A stretch of DNA of 44,069 bases from contig MWDF01000014.1 in assembly GCA_002070415.1 (NCBI GenBank), positions 1-44,069 on the forward strand. Reading direction: 5' to 3'. The translations under genes were made by a program, and so were the position numbers. The DNA comes from Firmicutes bacterium ADurb.Bin153. GTDB taxonomy: Bacteria > Bacillota > DTU025 > MWDF01. Below the pieces are notes generated by a model. That model was not told the origin of the DNA and ran no database searches. It worked only from the letters and a program-made list of their open reading frames with translations. Every line of letters begins with the position of its first letter. Within the stretch, counting starts at the first letter, position 1. Positions 9,773 to 17,568 of this stretch are shown in pieces.

Positions 9773-10435
9773 ATGGACAAGGGCAGGTACAGATCCGGAG
9801 GCAAGCTGTGGTCCTGGGCTTTGGCCGTGCTTCTCATCGCGGCGGGTGCGATAGTCATCGGATGGTTCGCCGGAGAGGGCCTTATGGCGCTGATGAACCG
9901 GGGCGGGAGCGCAAGTCCCATTGAGGAGCCGGGGACGGAAGCTGCTGGCGGGACCGAAGGGCTCCCGGCAGAGGAAGCGGCGCCGGAAGAGGGCGAGACG
10001 CCCGAGGCGGAGCAGCCCTCGGCGGCGGAAGGGCAGGCCGAGGCTAGCAACGGAAGGACGTCACCGTTCGAGACCCCGCCGTGGATGACAGACAACCTTA
10101 GCATAAAGCAGGTCGAAGAGCAGGCGGCGGAGGAGGTCCTCGCCGAGGACCAGGCGGCGGTCGAGACGGCAGAGGAGCCTGAAGCGCCGGAAGCCGAGGC
10201 TTCGGAGCAGTCGCAGAAGATCCCCGAACTCTACAAAGTGAGGGTAGGACCCTACGCCGGCATGGCCGAAGCGACGGCCGCGGCGAAGGAGCTGGCAAAG
10301 CTGGGCTTCCCTACGCTCATCACCCTTTCGCAGAAGTACTACGTGCAGATCGGTGCCTTCAGCAGCAGGGCGAATGCGGAGAACCTGGAGACGAAGGTGG
10401 AAGGGTACGGTTACTCCGCAACCATCTTCGATTAG
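9773..10435 (+). CDS. SPOR-domain membrane protein
   Basis: 220-residue single-pass protein. A short basic N terminus is followed by a hydrophobic segment (about residues 14-35), which should anchor it with the rest outside. A long Glu/Ala/Pro-rich, probably disordered linker (about 40-150) leads to a C-terminal SPOR repeat (about 150-220) starting YKVRVGPYAG and containing YYVQIGAFSS. SPOR domains bind septal peptidoglycan stripped of stem peptides, so a role at the division septum or in wall remodelling is plausible. The start is ATG 9773 with GGAGGGA at 9762-9768. The acidic linker is low complexity; similarity searches should use only the SPOR part. Confidence 0.85.
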   Translation: MDKGRYRSGGKLWSWALAVLLIAAGAIVIGWFAGEGLMALMNRGGSASPIEEPGTEAAGGTEGLPAEEAAPEEGETPEAEQPSAAEGQAEASNGRTSPFETPPWMTDNLSIKQVEEQAAEEVLAEDQAAVETAEEPEAPEAEASEQSQKIPELYKVRVGPYAGMAEATAAAKELAKLGFPTLITLSQKYYVQIGAFSSRANAENLETKVEGYGYSATIFD

Positions 10436-10450
10436 TCACAGGAGGCATCA

Positions 10451-10819
10451 ATGAGGATTGACGAGATTACCAACCTGCTTGAAGCCGACGTCCTGGCGTG
10501 CGACATGGCTTCTCTCTCCCAGGAGGCGGACTTCGCATTCGCGTCCGATTTCCTAAGCGACGTGCTTGCGTTCGGCAGGCCCGGCTATCTTTTGTTGACC
10601 GGCCTGCTGGGCTGCCAGCTGGTAAGGACCGCCGAGATATCCGGAATAGCGGCAGTGGTCTTCGTAAGGGGCAAGAGGCCGACGCACGACATGGTCGAGC
10701 TGGCCCACAGGTCGGGACTGCCGCTTCTTTGCACGAAGATGACCATGTACGAAGCCTGCGGGAGGCTTTACCAGGCGGGGGTCGGACCCGCCGATTGCAC
10801 CTCGGTTAGGGGGTCGTAG
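10451..10819 (+). CDS. Small DRTGG-domain protein
   Basis: 122-residue soluble protein resembling stand-alone DRTGG domains (the fold found between the halves of some phosphotransacetylases and in CBS-DRTGG regulators). Conserved-looking parts are SDFLSDVLAFGRPGYLLLTG, RTAEISGIAAVVFVRGK and the C-terminal MYEACGRLYQAG. The start is ATG 10451 with AGGAGG at 10440-10445. Its stop is one base before the next gene, a HATPase. In anaerobic Clostridia and Thermotogae, as I recall, small DRTGG proteins sit beside such HATPases near NADH/ferredoxin hydrogenase genes, which hints at redox or energy signalling. Ligand and function are unknown. Confidence 0.7.
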   Translation: MRIDEITNLLEADVLACDMASLSQEADFAFASDFLSDVLAFGRPGYLLLTGLLGCQLVRTAEISGIAAVVFVRGKRPTHDMVELAHRSGLPLLCTKMTMYEACGRLYQAGVGPADCTSVRGS

Positions 10820-10820
10820 A

Positions 10821-11255
10821 ATGTCTTCTGCCGACAACACCAAGCTGCAGTTCGAAATCATCGCGAGGGATTTCATCAGGGCGGGCGATGCCGCAGCAAC
10901 CATAAAAAGGTACCTCGGCCAGCACGGTTTCGATCCGGAGCTGGTCAGGAGGGCCGCGGTGGCGGCATACGAGGCGGAGATGAACATCGTGATACACTCA
11001 AGGGGCGGCATGCTCACGGCCCTTATAGAACCCGACGCCATCCTGATTACGGCGGTTGACGTCGGACCGGGCATACCGGACATACCCCTCGCCATGACCG
11101 AGGGCTTCTCCACGGCGGACGAAGAGGCCCGCAGGATGGGCTTCGGAGCCGGCATGGGATTGCCCAACATGAAGAAGTGCTCGGACAAATTCGAGATAAG
11201 CTCGCAGAGGGGTACGGGCACCATGGTGAGGATGACCCTCAACAGGCATAAGTAG
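10821..11255 (+). CDS. HATPase-type serine kinase / anti-sigma-factor-like protein
   Basis: 144-residue GHKL ATPase of the SpoIIAB/RsbW/RsbT type. The N-box is EAEMNIVIHS, the G1-like box DVGPGIPDI, and the G2-like box GFGAGMGLPNMKK, with a closing GTGTMVRM strand. There is no histidine-kinase dimerisation domain, so it is a stand-alone ATPase. The start is ATG 10821 with TAGGGGGT upstream. No sigma factor or STAS-domain antagonist is adjacent, so its partner may be the neighbouring DRTGG protein or something elsewhere. Kinase activity is inferred from the family only. Confidence 0.85.
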   Translation: MSSADNTKLQFEIIARDFIRAGDAAATIKRYLGQHGFDPELVRRAAVAAYEAEMNIVIHSRGGMLTALIEPDAILITAVDVGPGIPDIPLAMTEGFSTADEEARRMGFGAGMGLPNMKKCSDKFEISSQRGTGTMVRMTLNRHK

Positions 11256-11286
11256 TGTATTTTTACTCATACAATGCGGATCTCCG

Positions 11287-11331
11287 TTGATTCCGGCTGG
11301 CCTTGAGGCGGGAGCCGGAATCAATTTTATT
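11287..11331 (+). terminator. Strong intrinsic terminator after the HATPase gene
   Basis: A perfect 12-bp stem (11287-11298 with 11313-11324), a 14-base loop, then TTTTATTT. It separates the valS-to-HATPase unit from the redox operon that follows. Confidence 0.9.
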
Positions 11332-11438
11332 TAGCTGGACTTATTATTCGCCCTCGGCCGTATTCCCAGCTTCAGGAACCGCAACGGAGCGCCAGGAGGC
11401 GGGCGAGAGGATTTTTAGAACTTTGTGAAGAGTTGTTG

Positions 11439-11444
11439 TATAAT
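11439..11444 (+). promoter_or_regulatory. Candidate -10 element for the rseC-rex-rnf operon
   Basis: TATAAT at 11439-11444 lies in an AT-rich part of the 257-base gap, about 70 bases before rseC and after the terminator at 11287. I see no convincing -35 hexamer at 16-18 bases. A TTGTGAA sequence at 11423-11429 resembles a Rex half-site but has no partner half. I see nothing else of note in this gap. Confidence 0.45.
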
Positions 11445-11512
11445 TCAAGTTGGATTTCCACGGATGATCTAAAGGCCGTTGAAATGCGTAAATTGGTTGT
11501 GGGGATGAATTC

Positions 11513-11968
11513 ATGCAACAGCTAGGAAAGGTCCTGTCCCTCGAGAAGGGCTGGGCCGTCCTCGAAATCACAAGGCCGCAGGCCTGCAGGGGATGCGGCA
11601 TGTGCCAGCCTTCTTCCAACGCCAAGCGGGTAAAGGCGATATGCGAGGTCGACGTCGGACCGGGGGATCTCGTCGTGGTGGAGATGAAAGACGGCGACGT
11701 CCTTAAGGCCGCCGGCATGGCCTACGGCCTGCCCTTGCTGGGCTTCCTGGCGGGCATAGTGACGGGCAACGGAGTGGCGGGCTACTTCGGCATGAAGGGG
11801 TCGTCCGACCTGTTCTCGGTGATCGGCGGTTTCTCGTTCCTCGCCCTGACATACTTCGGGGTGAGGAAATACGACATGGGGCTGGACAAGCGGAGCTTCT
11901 GCCCCAGAGTCACCGGCAAGGCCGACCCGGGGGAGACTTCCTGCCCCGGAAGGACAACATCCAACTGA
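11513..11968 (+). CDS. RseC/MucC-family (SoxR-reducing-type) membrane protein
   Basis: 151-residue protein with an N-terminal soluble part carrying a CxxCxxC cluster (Cys25, Cys28, Cys31; ACRGCGMC) and two predicted membrane helices (about residues 70-92 and 100-118). This is the RseC/MucC layout. In E. coli the homologous RsxC-RseC system, together with Rnf/Rsx proteins, keeps SoxR reduced, and in many anaerobes the family travels with rnf genes. Here it opens the operon that ends in rnfCDGEAB. The start is ATG 11513 after TGGGGATGA. The C-terminal tail has two more cysteines of unknown use. Confidence 0.85.
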   Translation: MQQLGKVLSLEKGWAVLEITRPQACRGCGMCQPSSNAKRVKAICEVDVGPGDLVVVEMKDGDVLKAAGMAYGLPLLGFLAGIVTGNGVAGYFGMKGSSDLFSVIGGFSFLALTYFGVRKYDMGLDKRSFCPRVTGKADPGETSCPGRTTSN

Positions 11969-11987
11969 GGATCGGAGGTATTTTCCG

Positions 11988-12635
11988 ATGAACGACCAGA
12001 AGGTGCCCGACGTAGTAGTCAAACGGCTGCCCATGTACCTCAGGGCCCTTGACAACCTCGAGAACGCGGGGCTTTCGATAGTATCGTCAAAGGAGCTCGG
12101 AGACGTGACCGGCACGTCCCCCACCCAGGTCAGGAAGGACCTGACGATATTCGGCGGCTTCGGCAAGCAGGGGGTGGGCTACAAGATAGCCACCCTCAAG
12201 AAACAGCTTCTCACCATACTGAAGCTCGACCAGGACGTAAAGATAGCCATCGTCGGCCTGGGCAGGATGGGCAAGGCGATCATCCACTACAACGCGTACA
12301 AGCGCGACAGCGCGCAGAGGAACAGCGGTTACAAGAACCTGGTGATAGAGGCGGGGTTCGACATCGACGAGGAGGTCCTCAAGCAGGGACCTTTCGATTC
12401 GGTGCCGGCCTATCACGTCAATATGCTCAAAGATGTGATCATAAAGAGCGGCATAAAGATAGCGGTGCTGACAGTTCCCGCAGAAGCGGCCCAGAAGATG
12501 GCCGACATCTGCATCGAAGCGGGGGTCAAGGCCTTCTTGAACTTCAGCCCCGCGACGCTCATCGTCCCCGAGAACGTAAAGGTCAGCAACGCCGACGTGA
12601 CGGTATCGCTACAGAGCCTGGCTTTCTACGCATAA
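11988..12635 (+). CDS. rex: Redox-sensing transcriptional repressor Rex
   Basis: 215-residue dimeric repressor that senses the NADH/NAD+ ratio and controls fermentative and respiratory genes. The N-terminal winged helix (about 1-80) includes the recognition region TSPTQVRKDL. The Rossmann domain has VGLGRMG (89-95), and the C-terminal swap helix ends NADVTVSLQSLAFYA. The start is ATG 11988 with GGAGG at 11974-11978. Compared with typical Rex, there seems to be an insertion of about seven residues (around KRDSAQRNSGYK) after the first Rossmann helix. Its place directly upstream of the cytochrome, NfnAB-like and Rnf genes makes these likely targets along with itself. Confidence 0.95.
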   Translation: MNDQKVPDVVVKRLPMYLRALDNLENAGLSIVSSKELGDVTGTSPTQVRKDLTIFGGFGKQGVGYKIATLKKQLLTILKLDQDVKIAIVGLGRMGKAIIHYNAYKRDSAQRNSGYKNLVIEAGFDIDEEVLKQGPFDSVPAYHVNMLKDVIIKSGIKIAVLTVPAEAAQKMADICIEAGVKAFLNFSPATLIVPENVKVSNADVTVSLQSLAFYA

Positions 12636-12668
12636 CTGGTCCTAAGGAATTCGAGGGGGTATATTCTA

Positions 12669-13586
12669 ATGTCCAGCAGGCCTGTTTTATTCAAGAGGGG
12701 GATTTCCCAGGGATTGGTGCTGCTCGTGCTGTTGGTGGCCATCGGGGGCGTAGTGGCGGCCGCCGCGTATACTGAGACGGACAAATACTGCAGTTCATGC
12801 CATTCAATGAAGCCTTCGGCCGAGACCTGGGCCAACGGTTCGCACGCCGATACGGGATGCGCCGAATGCCACATGGAGCCGGGCTTCACCGGCTGGTTAG
12901 CGAACAGGTTCTCCATAGCGAGGATGAGGAAGGCCGAGAAGGCGGGCGGCGCCACCAGCTTCGCCGGCATCCAGGTTGACGACGGGTTCTGCACGAGATG
13001 CCACGCCGGAGCGGCGAACTCGGGCGGGACGGAAGAAGTCGCGGTACCGCACTCCATCCATTCCGCGGGCTTAGGCATCGCATGCTATGACTGCCACGAA
13101 GGAGTCGTGCACGGGGCGGACGGCGAGCCCATGACCGCGATCAGCCACGACAAGTGCACCACGTGCCATGAGGACTGGTTCGCGGAAGGGACCGCGGACT
13201 GCGCGAAGTGCCATGTCAAATCAACCGTCACCGCGACGGACAGGTTGTTGATCCCCCATGAGACGCACAACTTCCTGGGCTGCCAGGACTGCCACGCGGA
13301 ATATGTGGCGGGCGCTTCCGGCGAGATAGGCCACGCCACGTGCGTTACGTGCCACGAAGGCTGGTTCGACGCCGCCGGTCCGAGCTGCGAAAGCTGCCAC
13401 ATCGGCCTGGATTTCCAGGAGACGGCCGAACTTAGGATACCCCACGGTTCACATATCGCCTTCGGTTGCGGAAGCTGCCATACAGACCGGCTGGTACCGG
13501 CGGGCGGCGGGCTCAGCCACGCATCGTGCGAGGGCTGCCACGGCGACTGGTTCGAAGTGGACTGTCTTAATTGTCATAAATGGTAG
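12669..13586 (+). CDS. Membrane-anchored dodecahaem c-type cytochrome, NapC/NirT-like N terminus
   Basis: 305-residue protein with twelve CxxCH haem-attachment motifs, starting at residues 41, 64, 108, 139, 163, 178, 205, 225, 240, 267, 287 and 299. An uncleaved hydrophobic segment (about 12-34) should anchor it, with all haems outside the membrane. The first site is CxxCHxM (41-47), the NrfH/NapC-type haem that meets quinol or membrane partners in those families. Residues 127-303 form three tandem tri-haem modules, each with PHxxH, a GC/AC-xx-CH site, an SH or GH, a CxxCH followed by (E/G)xWF, and a final CxxCH. That supplies one extra His per haem, so bis-His ligation is likely. It lies between rex and the nfnAB-like genes, with GAGGGGG at 12653-12659 for ATG 12669. 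No haem-maturation genes are in view. Electron transfer between Rnf or quinol and an external acceptor is inferred. Confidence 0.9.
   Translation: MSSRPVLFKRGISQGLVLLVLLVAIGGVVAAAAYTETDKYCSSCHSMKPSAETWANGSHADTGCAECHMEPGFTGWLANRFSIARMRKAEKAGGATSFAGIQVDDGFCTRCHAGAANSGGTEEVAVPHSIHSAGLGIACYDCHEGVVHGADGEPMTAISHDKCTTCHEDWFAEGTADCAKCHVKSTVTATDRLLIPHETHNFLGCQDCHAEYVAGASGEIGHATCVTCHEGWFDAAGPSCESCHIGLDFQETAELRIPHGSHIAFGCGSCHTDRLVPAGGGLSHASCEGCHGDWFEVDCLNCHKW
13047..13577 (+). repeat. Three tandem tri-haem modules inside the cytochrome gene
   Basis: Module 1 covers residues 127-182 (13047-13214), module 2 196-244 (13254-13400) and module 3 258-303 (13440-13577). Each follows the order PHxxH, CxxCH, S/GH, CxxCH-(E/G)(D/G)WF, CxxCH. 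Module 1 is longer by an insertion between its first and second haem. The pattern indicates internal duplication of a three-haem unit. Confidence 0.8.
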
Positions 13587-13601
13587 AAAGGCAGGGTAGT
13601 C

Positions 13602-14444
13602 ATGCATAGGATTATTGCGAAGAAGCTGCTGGCTCCGTCCGTGTACATGTTCGTGCTCGAAGCGCCCCTCGTGGCCAAGGCAGCGAAACCGGGCAACTTC
13701 GTTATGGTGAGGACGGACGAGAAGGGCGAGAGGATCCCGCTTACGATAGTCGAGCACGATGAGAAGCTGGGCACGATTACGATAGTCGTCCAGGAGATAG
13801 GCGCCTCGACCATGAGACTGTGCGAGTACGAGGAGGGCGCCCTGCTCGCCGACGTACTCGGGCCCTGCGGCAAGCCCACGAAGATAGAGAAGGTGGGTAC
13901 CGTGCTCGCAGTGGCCGGAGGAATCGGCATCGCGCCCCTGATCCCGCAGATCAAGGAGCACATGAGGGTCGGCAACAAGGTCGTGACTATACTCGGCGCG
14001 AGGACCGAGGACCTTTACGTGCTTAGGGACACCGCGTCGATGATATCCAGCGAGATGATCCTCTGCACCGACGACGGCAGCTGCGGCTTCCACGGTTTCG
14101 TCACCCAGGCGCTCGAGGAGTACATCAAGTCAGGCAAACCGGCGGACGAGGTCGTGGCGATCGGCCCTGTGCGCATGATGAAAGCGTGCGCGGACGTCAC
14201 GAGGAAGTACGACGTGAAGACGACCGTAAGCCTTAACGCCACAATGCTCGACGGTACGGGCATGTGCGGCTGCTGCAGGGTCACCGTAGCCGGTGAGACG
14301 AAGTTCTCCTGCGTTGACGGGCCCGAGTTCGATGCCCATGAAGTGGACTTCGACGAGCTCATAAAGCGGCAGACGTTCTTCCGCGAGGAGGAGCGCCTTG
14401 CCCTTGAGAAGCACAGGTCCGGGGAGGGTTGCAAATGCCGGTAA
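13602..14444 (+). CDS. nfnA: Ferredoxin-NADP+ reductase subunit alpha / sulfide dehydrogenase FAD subunit
   Basis: 280-residue FAD/NAD-binding protein of the PyrK/SudB/NfnA group. The N-terminal FAD-binding barrel is followed by a nucleotide-binding domain with VAGGIGIAPLIPQIK. The C terminus holds the [2Fe-2S] region MCGCCRVTV (Cys222 and Cys225, with Cys237 later). With the next gene it forms a heterodimer that in Thermotoga and Clostridium bifurcates electrons from two NADPH to NAD+ and ferredoxin (NfnAB), or acts as sulfide dehydrogenase/NADPH:ferredoxin oxidoreductase in Pyrococcus. Sequence alone does not decide between these. The start is ATG 13602, 15 bases after the cytochrome. The gene ends CKCR and overlaps nfnB by 10 bases. 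Confidence 0.88.
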   Translation: MHRIIAKKLLAPSVYMFVLEAPLVAKAAKPGNFVMVRTDEKGERIPLTIVEHDEKLGTITIVVQEIGASTMRLCEYEEGALLADVLGPCGKPTKIEKVGTVLAVAGGIGIAPLIPQIKEHMRVGNKVVTILGARTEDLYVLRDTASMISSEMILCTDDGSCGFHGFVTQALEEYIKSGKPADEVVAIGPVRMMKACADVTRKYDVKTTVSLNATMLDGTGMCGCCRVTVAGETKFSCVDGPEFDAHEVDFDELIKRQTFFREEERLALEKHRSGEGCKCR

Positions 14445-15838
14445 GAGACTTGTCAGCAAGGCCCGAGATGCCCAAGCAGAACCCCGGGGAACGCAGCAGG
14501 AACTTCGACGAGGTCGCGCTGGGTCTAGCCGAGGAGATCGCGAAGGCCGAGGCGGCGCGCTGCCTGCAGTGCAAGACGAGGCCCTGCGTGGCGGGATGCC
14601 CCGTAGAGGTGCCCATCCCCGAATTCCTGGCCCTGGCGGCGGAGGGCAGGTTCATAGAAGCGTCGCTTAAGATCAAGGAGAAGAACAGCCTGCCCGCGGT
14701 CTGCGGCAGGGTCTGCCCGCAGGAGACGCAGTGCGAGAGCGTCTGCACCCTCGGCAAGAAGTTCAAGCCGGTGGCCATCGGCTACATGGAACGCTTCGTG
14801 TCCGACTACGAAAGGGCGCACTCGAAGCAGGAAGTCGAGAAGAGGACGGCCGACGGCGCCCCTAAGGTGGCGGTGGTCGGCTCCGGCCCGTCGGGGCTTA
14901 CCTGCGCCGCGGACCTTGCCCTTATGGGATACCAGGTGGACATATACGAGTCTCTCCACGAGACCGGCGGCGTACTCAGGTACGGTATACCGGAGTTCAG
15001 GCTCCCCAAGAAGATAGTCGACAAGGAAGTGGCATACGTAAAACAGCTCGGCGTCAGGATCGTCACGAACGCCGTCATAGGGATGAGCATAGGCCTCGAG
15101 GAGCTGCTCGGCAAAGAGGGCTACAGCGCGGTGTTCATAGGCACCGGTGCGGGCCTGCCGTATTTCCTCGGCATACCGGGCGAGAACCTCAACGGCGTAT
15201 ACTCCGCCAACGAGTTCCTCACGAGGGTGAACCTAATGAAGGCCTACAAGTTCCCCTGCTACGGCACCCCGGTAAGGATAGGCAGGAGGGTATGCGTGGT
15301 GGGAGCCGGAAACGTGGCCATGGACTCCGCAAGGACAGCCCTAAGGCTTGGAGCAAAGGACGTGCAGATAGTCTACAGGAGGTCCAGGCAGGAGATGCCC
15401 GCCAGGGTCGAGGAGATCGAAAACGCCGAGGAAGAGGGCGTCAAGCTGAACCTCCTTACGAATCCGCTCGCGATAGTGGGCGACGAGCAGGGCATCGTGA
15501 AGAAGATGGTGTGCCAGAGGATGGAGCTGGGTGAGCCGGACGCAAGCGGAAGGCGCAGGCCGGTGCCCGTCGAAGGGTCGGAGTTCGAGATAGAGGCCGA
15601 TACGGTGGTCGTGGCCATCGGACAGGGCCCAAATCCCGTCCTGACGAGGAACACCAAGGACCTCGGCCTCAACAAGCGCGGATACATAGAGATAAAGGAC
15701 GAGTTCGGGGCGACCAGCATGCCCGGCGTCTTCGCCGGGGGCGACATAGTCACGGGAGCTGCGACGGTGATAGCCGCCATGGGCGCAGGCAAGCAGGCGG
15801 CAAGAGGGATAGACCAGTATATCAAATCGAGATCATAG
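14435..15838 (+). CDS. nfnB: NADPH-binding Nfn subunit beta / GltA-type glutamate synthase small-subunit homologue
   Basis: 467-residue protein of the glutamate synthase small-subunit family. The N-terminal domain binds two [4Fe-4S] clusters through CLQCKTRPCVAGCP and CGRVCPQETQCESVC. An FAD-binding segment VVGSGPSGLTCAADLA is followed by the NADPH-binding VVGAGNVAMDSARTA and the closing GVFAGGDIVTGAATV. Pairing with the upstream alpha subunit, overlapping it by 10 bases, indicates NfnB/SudA rather than glutamate synthesis; no gltB large subunit is present. I chose ATG 14435, seven bases from GGGGAGGG at 14421-14428; TTG 14429 is a less likely alternative. It supplies the NADPH and ferredoxin link next to rnf. 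Confidence 0.9.
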   Translation: MPVRDLSARPEMPKQNPGERSRNFDEVALGLAEEIAKAEAARCLQCKTRPCVAGCPVEVPIPEFLALAAEGRFIEASLKIKEKNSLPAVCGRVCPQETQCESVCTLGKKFKPVAIGYMERFVSDYERAHSKQEVEKRTADGAPKVAVVGSGPSGLTCAADLALMGYQVDIYESLHETGGVLRYGIPEFRLPKKIVDKEVAYVKQLGVRIVTNAVIGMSIGLEELLGKEGYSAVFIGTGAGLPYFLGIPGENLNGVYSANEFLTRVNLMKAYKFPCYGTPVRIGRRVCVVGAGNVAMDSARTALRLGAKDVQIVYRRSRQEMPARVEEIENAEEEGVKLNLLTNPLAIVGDEQGIVKKMVCQRMELGEPDASGRRRPVPVEGSEFEIEADTVVVAIGQGPNPVLTRNTKDLGLNKRGYIEIKDEFGATSMPGVFAGGDIVTGAATVIAAMGAGKQAARGIDQYIKSRS

Positions 15839-15852
15839 ATGGAGGTGCTCGC

Positions 15853-17532
15853 ATGCCAATACCCAGCGACATTGAGATTGCACAGGCCACCGAGCTGAAG
15901 CCGATCCAGGAGATCGCAGCTTCTATCGGTATAGCGGAAAGCGACCTGGAATATTATGGTAAGTACAAGGCCAAGCTTCCCTTGGGCCTTCTGGAGAAGC
16001 TCAAGGACAACCCCGACGGGAAGCTCATCTATACGACAGCGATAACGGCGACACCGGCCGGCGAGGGCAAGACATGCACGGCGATAGGCCTCACCCAGGC
16101 CCTGGGCAAGCTCGGCAAGAAGGTCACAGTAGCCCTGAGGGAGCCTTCGCTAGGACCCGTTTTCGGCATCAAGGGCGGGGCGACCGGAGGAGGCTACTCC
16201 CAGGTGCTCCCGATGGAGGACATCAACCTCCACTTCACCGGCGACATCCATGCGGTGACGGCGGCGCACAACCTGATGGTTGCGCTTCTGGACAACCACA
16301 TATTCCAGGGCAACGTGCTGGATGTCGACCCCAGGAGGGTGCTGGTCAAGCGCGTGATGGACATGAACGACAGGCAGCTTAGGAACATAGTCTGCGGGCT
16401 GGGCGGCGTGAGCAACGGCATGCCCAGGGAGAGCGGCTTCGACATAAGCGTGGCGTCGGAAGTTATGGCGATACTGTGCCTGGCTTCGGGCATGGAAGAC
16501 CTCAAGGCAAGGCTCGGTCGCATCATCGTCGCCTACACCTACGACAGGAAGCCCGTCACCGCCGCCGACATAAAGGCCGTAGGCGCTATGGCCGTCCTTC
16601 TCAAGGACGCGCTCAAGCCCAACCTGGTACAGACCGTAGAAGGACAGCCGGCCTTCATACACGGCGGCCCCTTCGCGAACATTGCCCACGGCAACAACTC
16701 GATACTCGCGACGAGACTCGCGCTAAAGCTGGCCGACTACGTGGTGACCGAAGGCGGGTTCGCCTCGGACCTTGGCGCGGAGAAATTCTTCGACATAGTC
16801 CACAGGCAGACGGGCCTAAGGCCCGACGTCGCGGTGCTCGTGGCATCCGTAAGGGCGCTCAACATGCACGGAGGGGTACCCAAGGACAAGGTGTCCGAGA
16901 CGAACCTCGAAGCGCTTGCCAAAGGATGCGAAAACCTCGACGCGCACATCGACAACCTCAAGGACAATTTCGGCCTACCGGTGGTCGTGGCCATAAACAA
17001 GTTCCCCACCGACAGCCAGGAGGAGCTTGAGCTCATCGAGAGGCGCTGCAAGGAGCGCGGAGTCCGCTATGCGGTGTCTGAGGTGGTCGCCAAGGGCGGC
17101 GCCGGCGGCGGGCAGCTCGCAGAGCAGGTGCTCGAGGCGCTCGAGAAGGACGCCAACGACTTCAGGATGCTCTACGGCCTTGAGCTTTCGGCCGAGGAGA
17201 AGATAAAGACGCTCGCCACCAAAGTATATGGCGCAGACGACGTCACGTTCTCGGAATCGGCCAAGAACATGCTGGGCACCATAAGGAAGATCGGCTATGG
17301 CGACCTTCCCGTGTGCGTGGCGAAGACCCAGCACTCCCTGACTGACATCGCGGACGTCAAGGGCAGGCCCAGAGGCTGGAAGCTGACGGTCAAGGAGATA
17401 AGGATCTCCGCGGGCGCGGGATTCATAGTGGCTATCACGGGCGAGGTCATGACCATGCCCGGCCTGCCGAAGGTCCCCGCGGCGAACAGCATCGACATAC
17501 TCGAAGACGGCACGATACTAAACCTGTTCTAG
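15853..17532 (+). CDS. fhs: Formate--tetrahydrofolate ligase
   Basis: 559-residue cytoplasmic enzyme that makes 10-formyl-THF from formate, THF and ATP. The ATP-binding loop is TPAGEGKT (residues 67-74), followed by the family signatures EPSLGPVFGIKGGATGGGYS and the glycine-rich KGGAGGGQLA near residue 420. Length matches the family. The start is ATG 15853 with GGAGGTG at 15841-15847, 14 bases after nfnB. In acetogens Fhs is the ATP-using step of the Wood-Ljungdahl methyl branch, but it also serves purine synthesis and C1 assimilation. Embedding between nfnAB-like and rnf genes supports an energy-metabolism role, although no other Wood-Ljungdahl gene is in the window. Confidence 0.97.
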   Translation: MPIPSDIEIAQATELKPIQEIAASIGIAESDLEYYGKYKAKLPLGLLEKLKDNPDGKLIYTTAITATPAGEGKTCTAIGLTQALGKLGKKVTVALREPSLGPVFGIKGGATGGGYSQVLPMEDINLHFTGDIHAVTAAHNLMVALLDNHIFQGNVLDVDPRRVLVKRVMDMNDRQLRNIVCGLGGVSNGMPRESGFDISVASEVMAILCLASGMEDLKARLGRIIVAYTYDRKPVTAADIKAVGAMAVLLKDALKPNLVQTVEGQPAFIHGGPFANIAHGNNSILATRLALKLADYVVTEGGFASDLGAEKFFDIVHRQTGLRPDVAVLVASVRALNMHGGVPKDKVSETNLEALAKGCENLDAHIDNLKDNFGLPVVVAINKFPTDSQEELELIERRCKERGVRYAVSEVVAKGGAGGGQLAEQVLEALEKDANDFRMLYGLELSAEEKIKTLATKVYGADDVTFSESAKNMLGTIRKIGYGDLPVCVAKTQHSLTDIADVKGRPRGWKLTVKEIRISAGAGFIVAITGEVMTMPGLPKVPAANSIDILEDGTILNLF

Positions 17533-17568
17533 TACTCCAAGGCTACCAACCGACAAGGAGTGAGATAG

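Noticed and set aside
11423..11429. Rex operator near the operon promoter (TTGTGAA)
   Set aside because: Only one half-site is present; the inverted second half expected after a short spacer is missing, so I do not call an operator.
13047..13577. Possible CRISPR-like or mobile repeats
   Set aside because: The repeats are protein-level haem modules with degenerate DNA. No CRISPR array, insertion sequence, integrase or attachment site was seen anywhere in the window.
14435..15838. Glutamate synthase small subunit (gltD)
   Set aside because: There is no large subunit nearby, and it overlaps an FAD/[2Fe-2S] alpha subunit, which is the NfnAB/SudAB arrangement.
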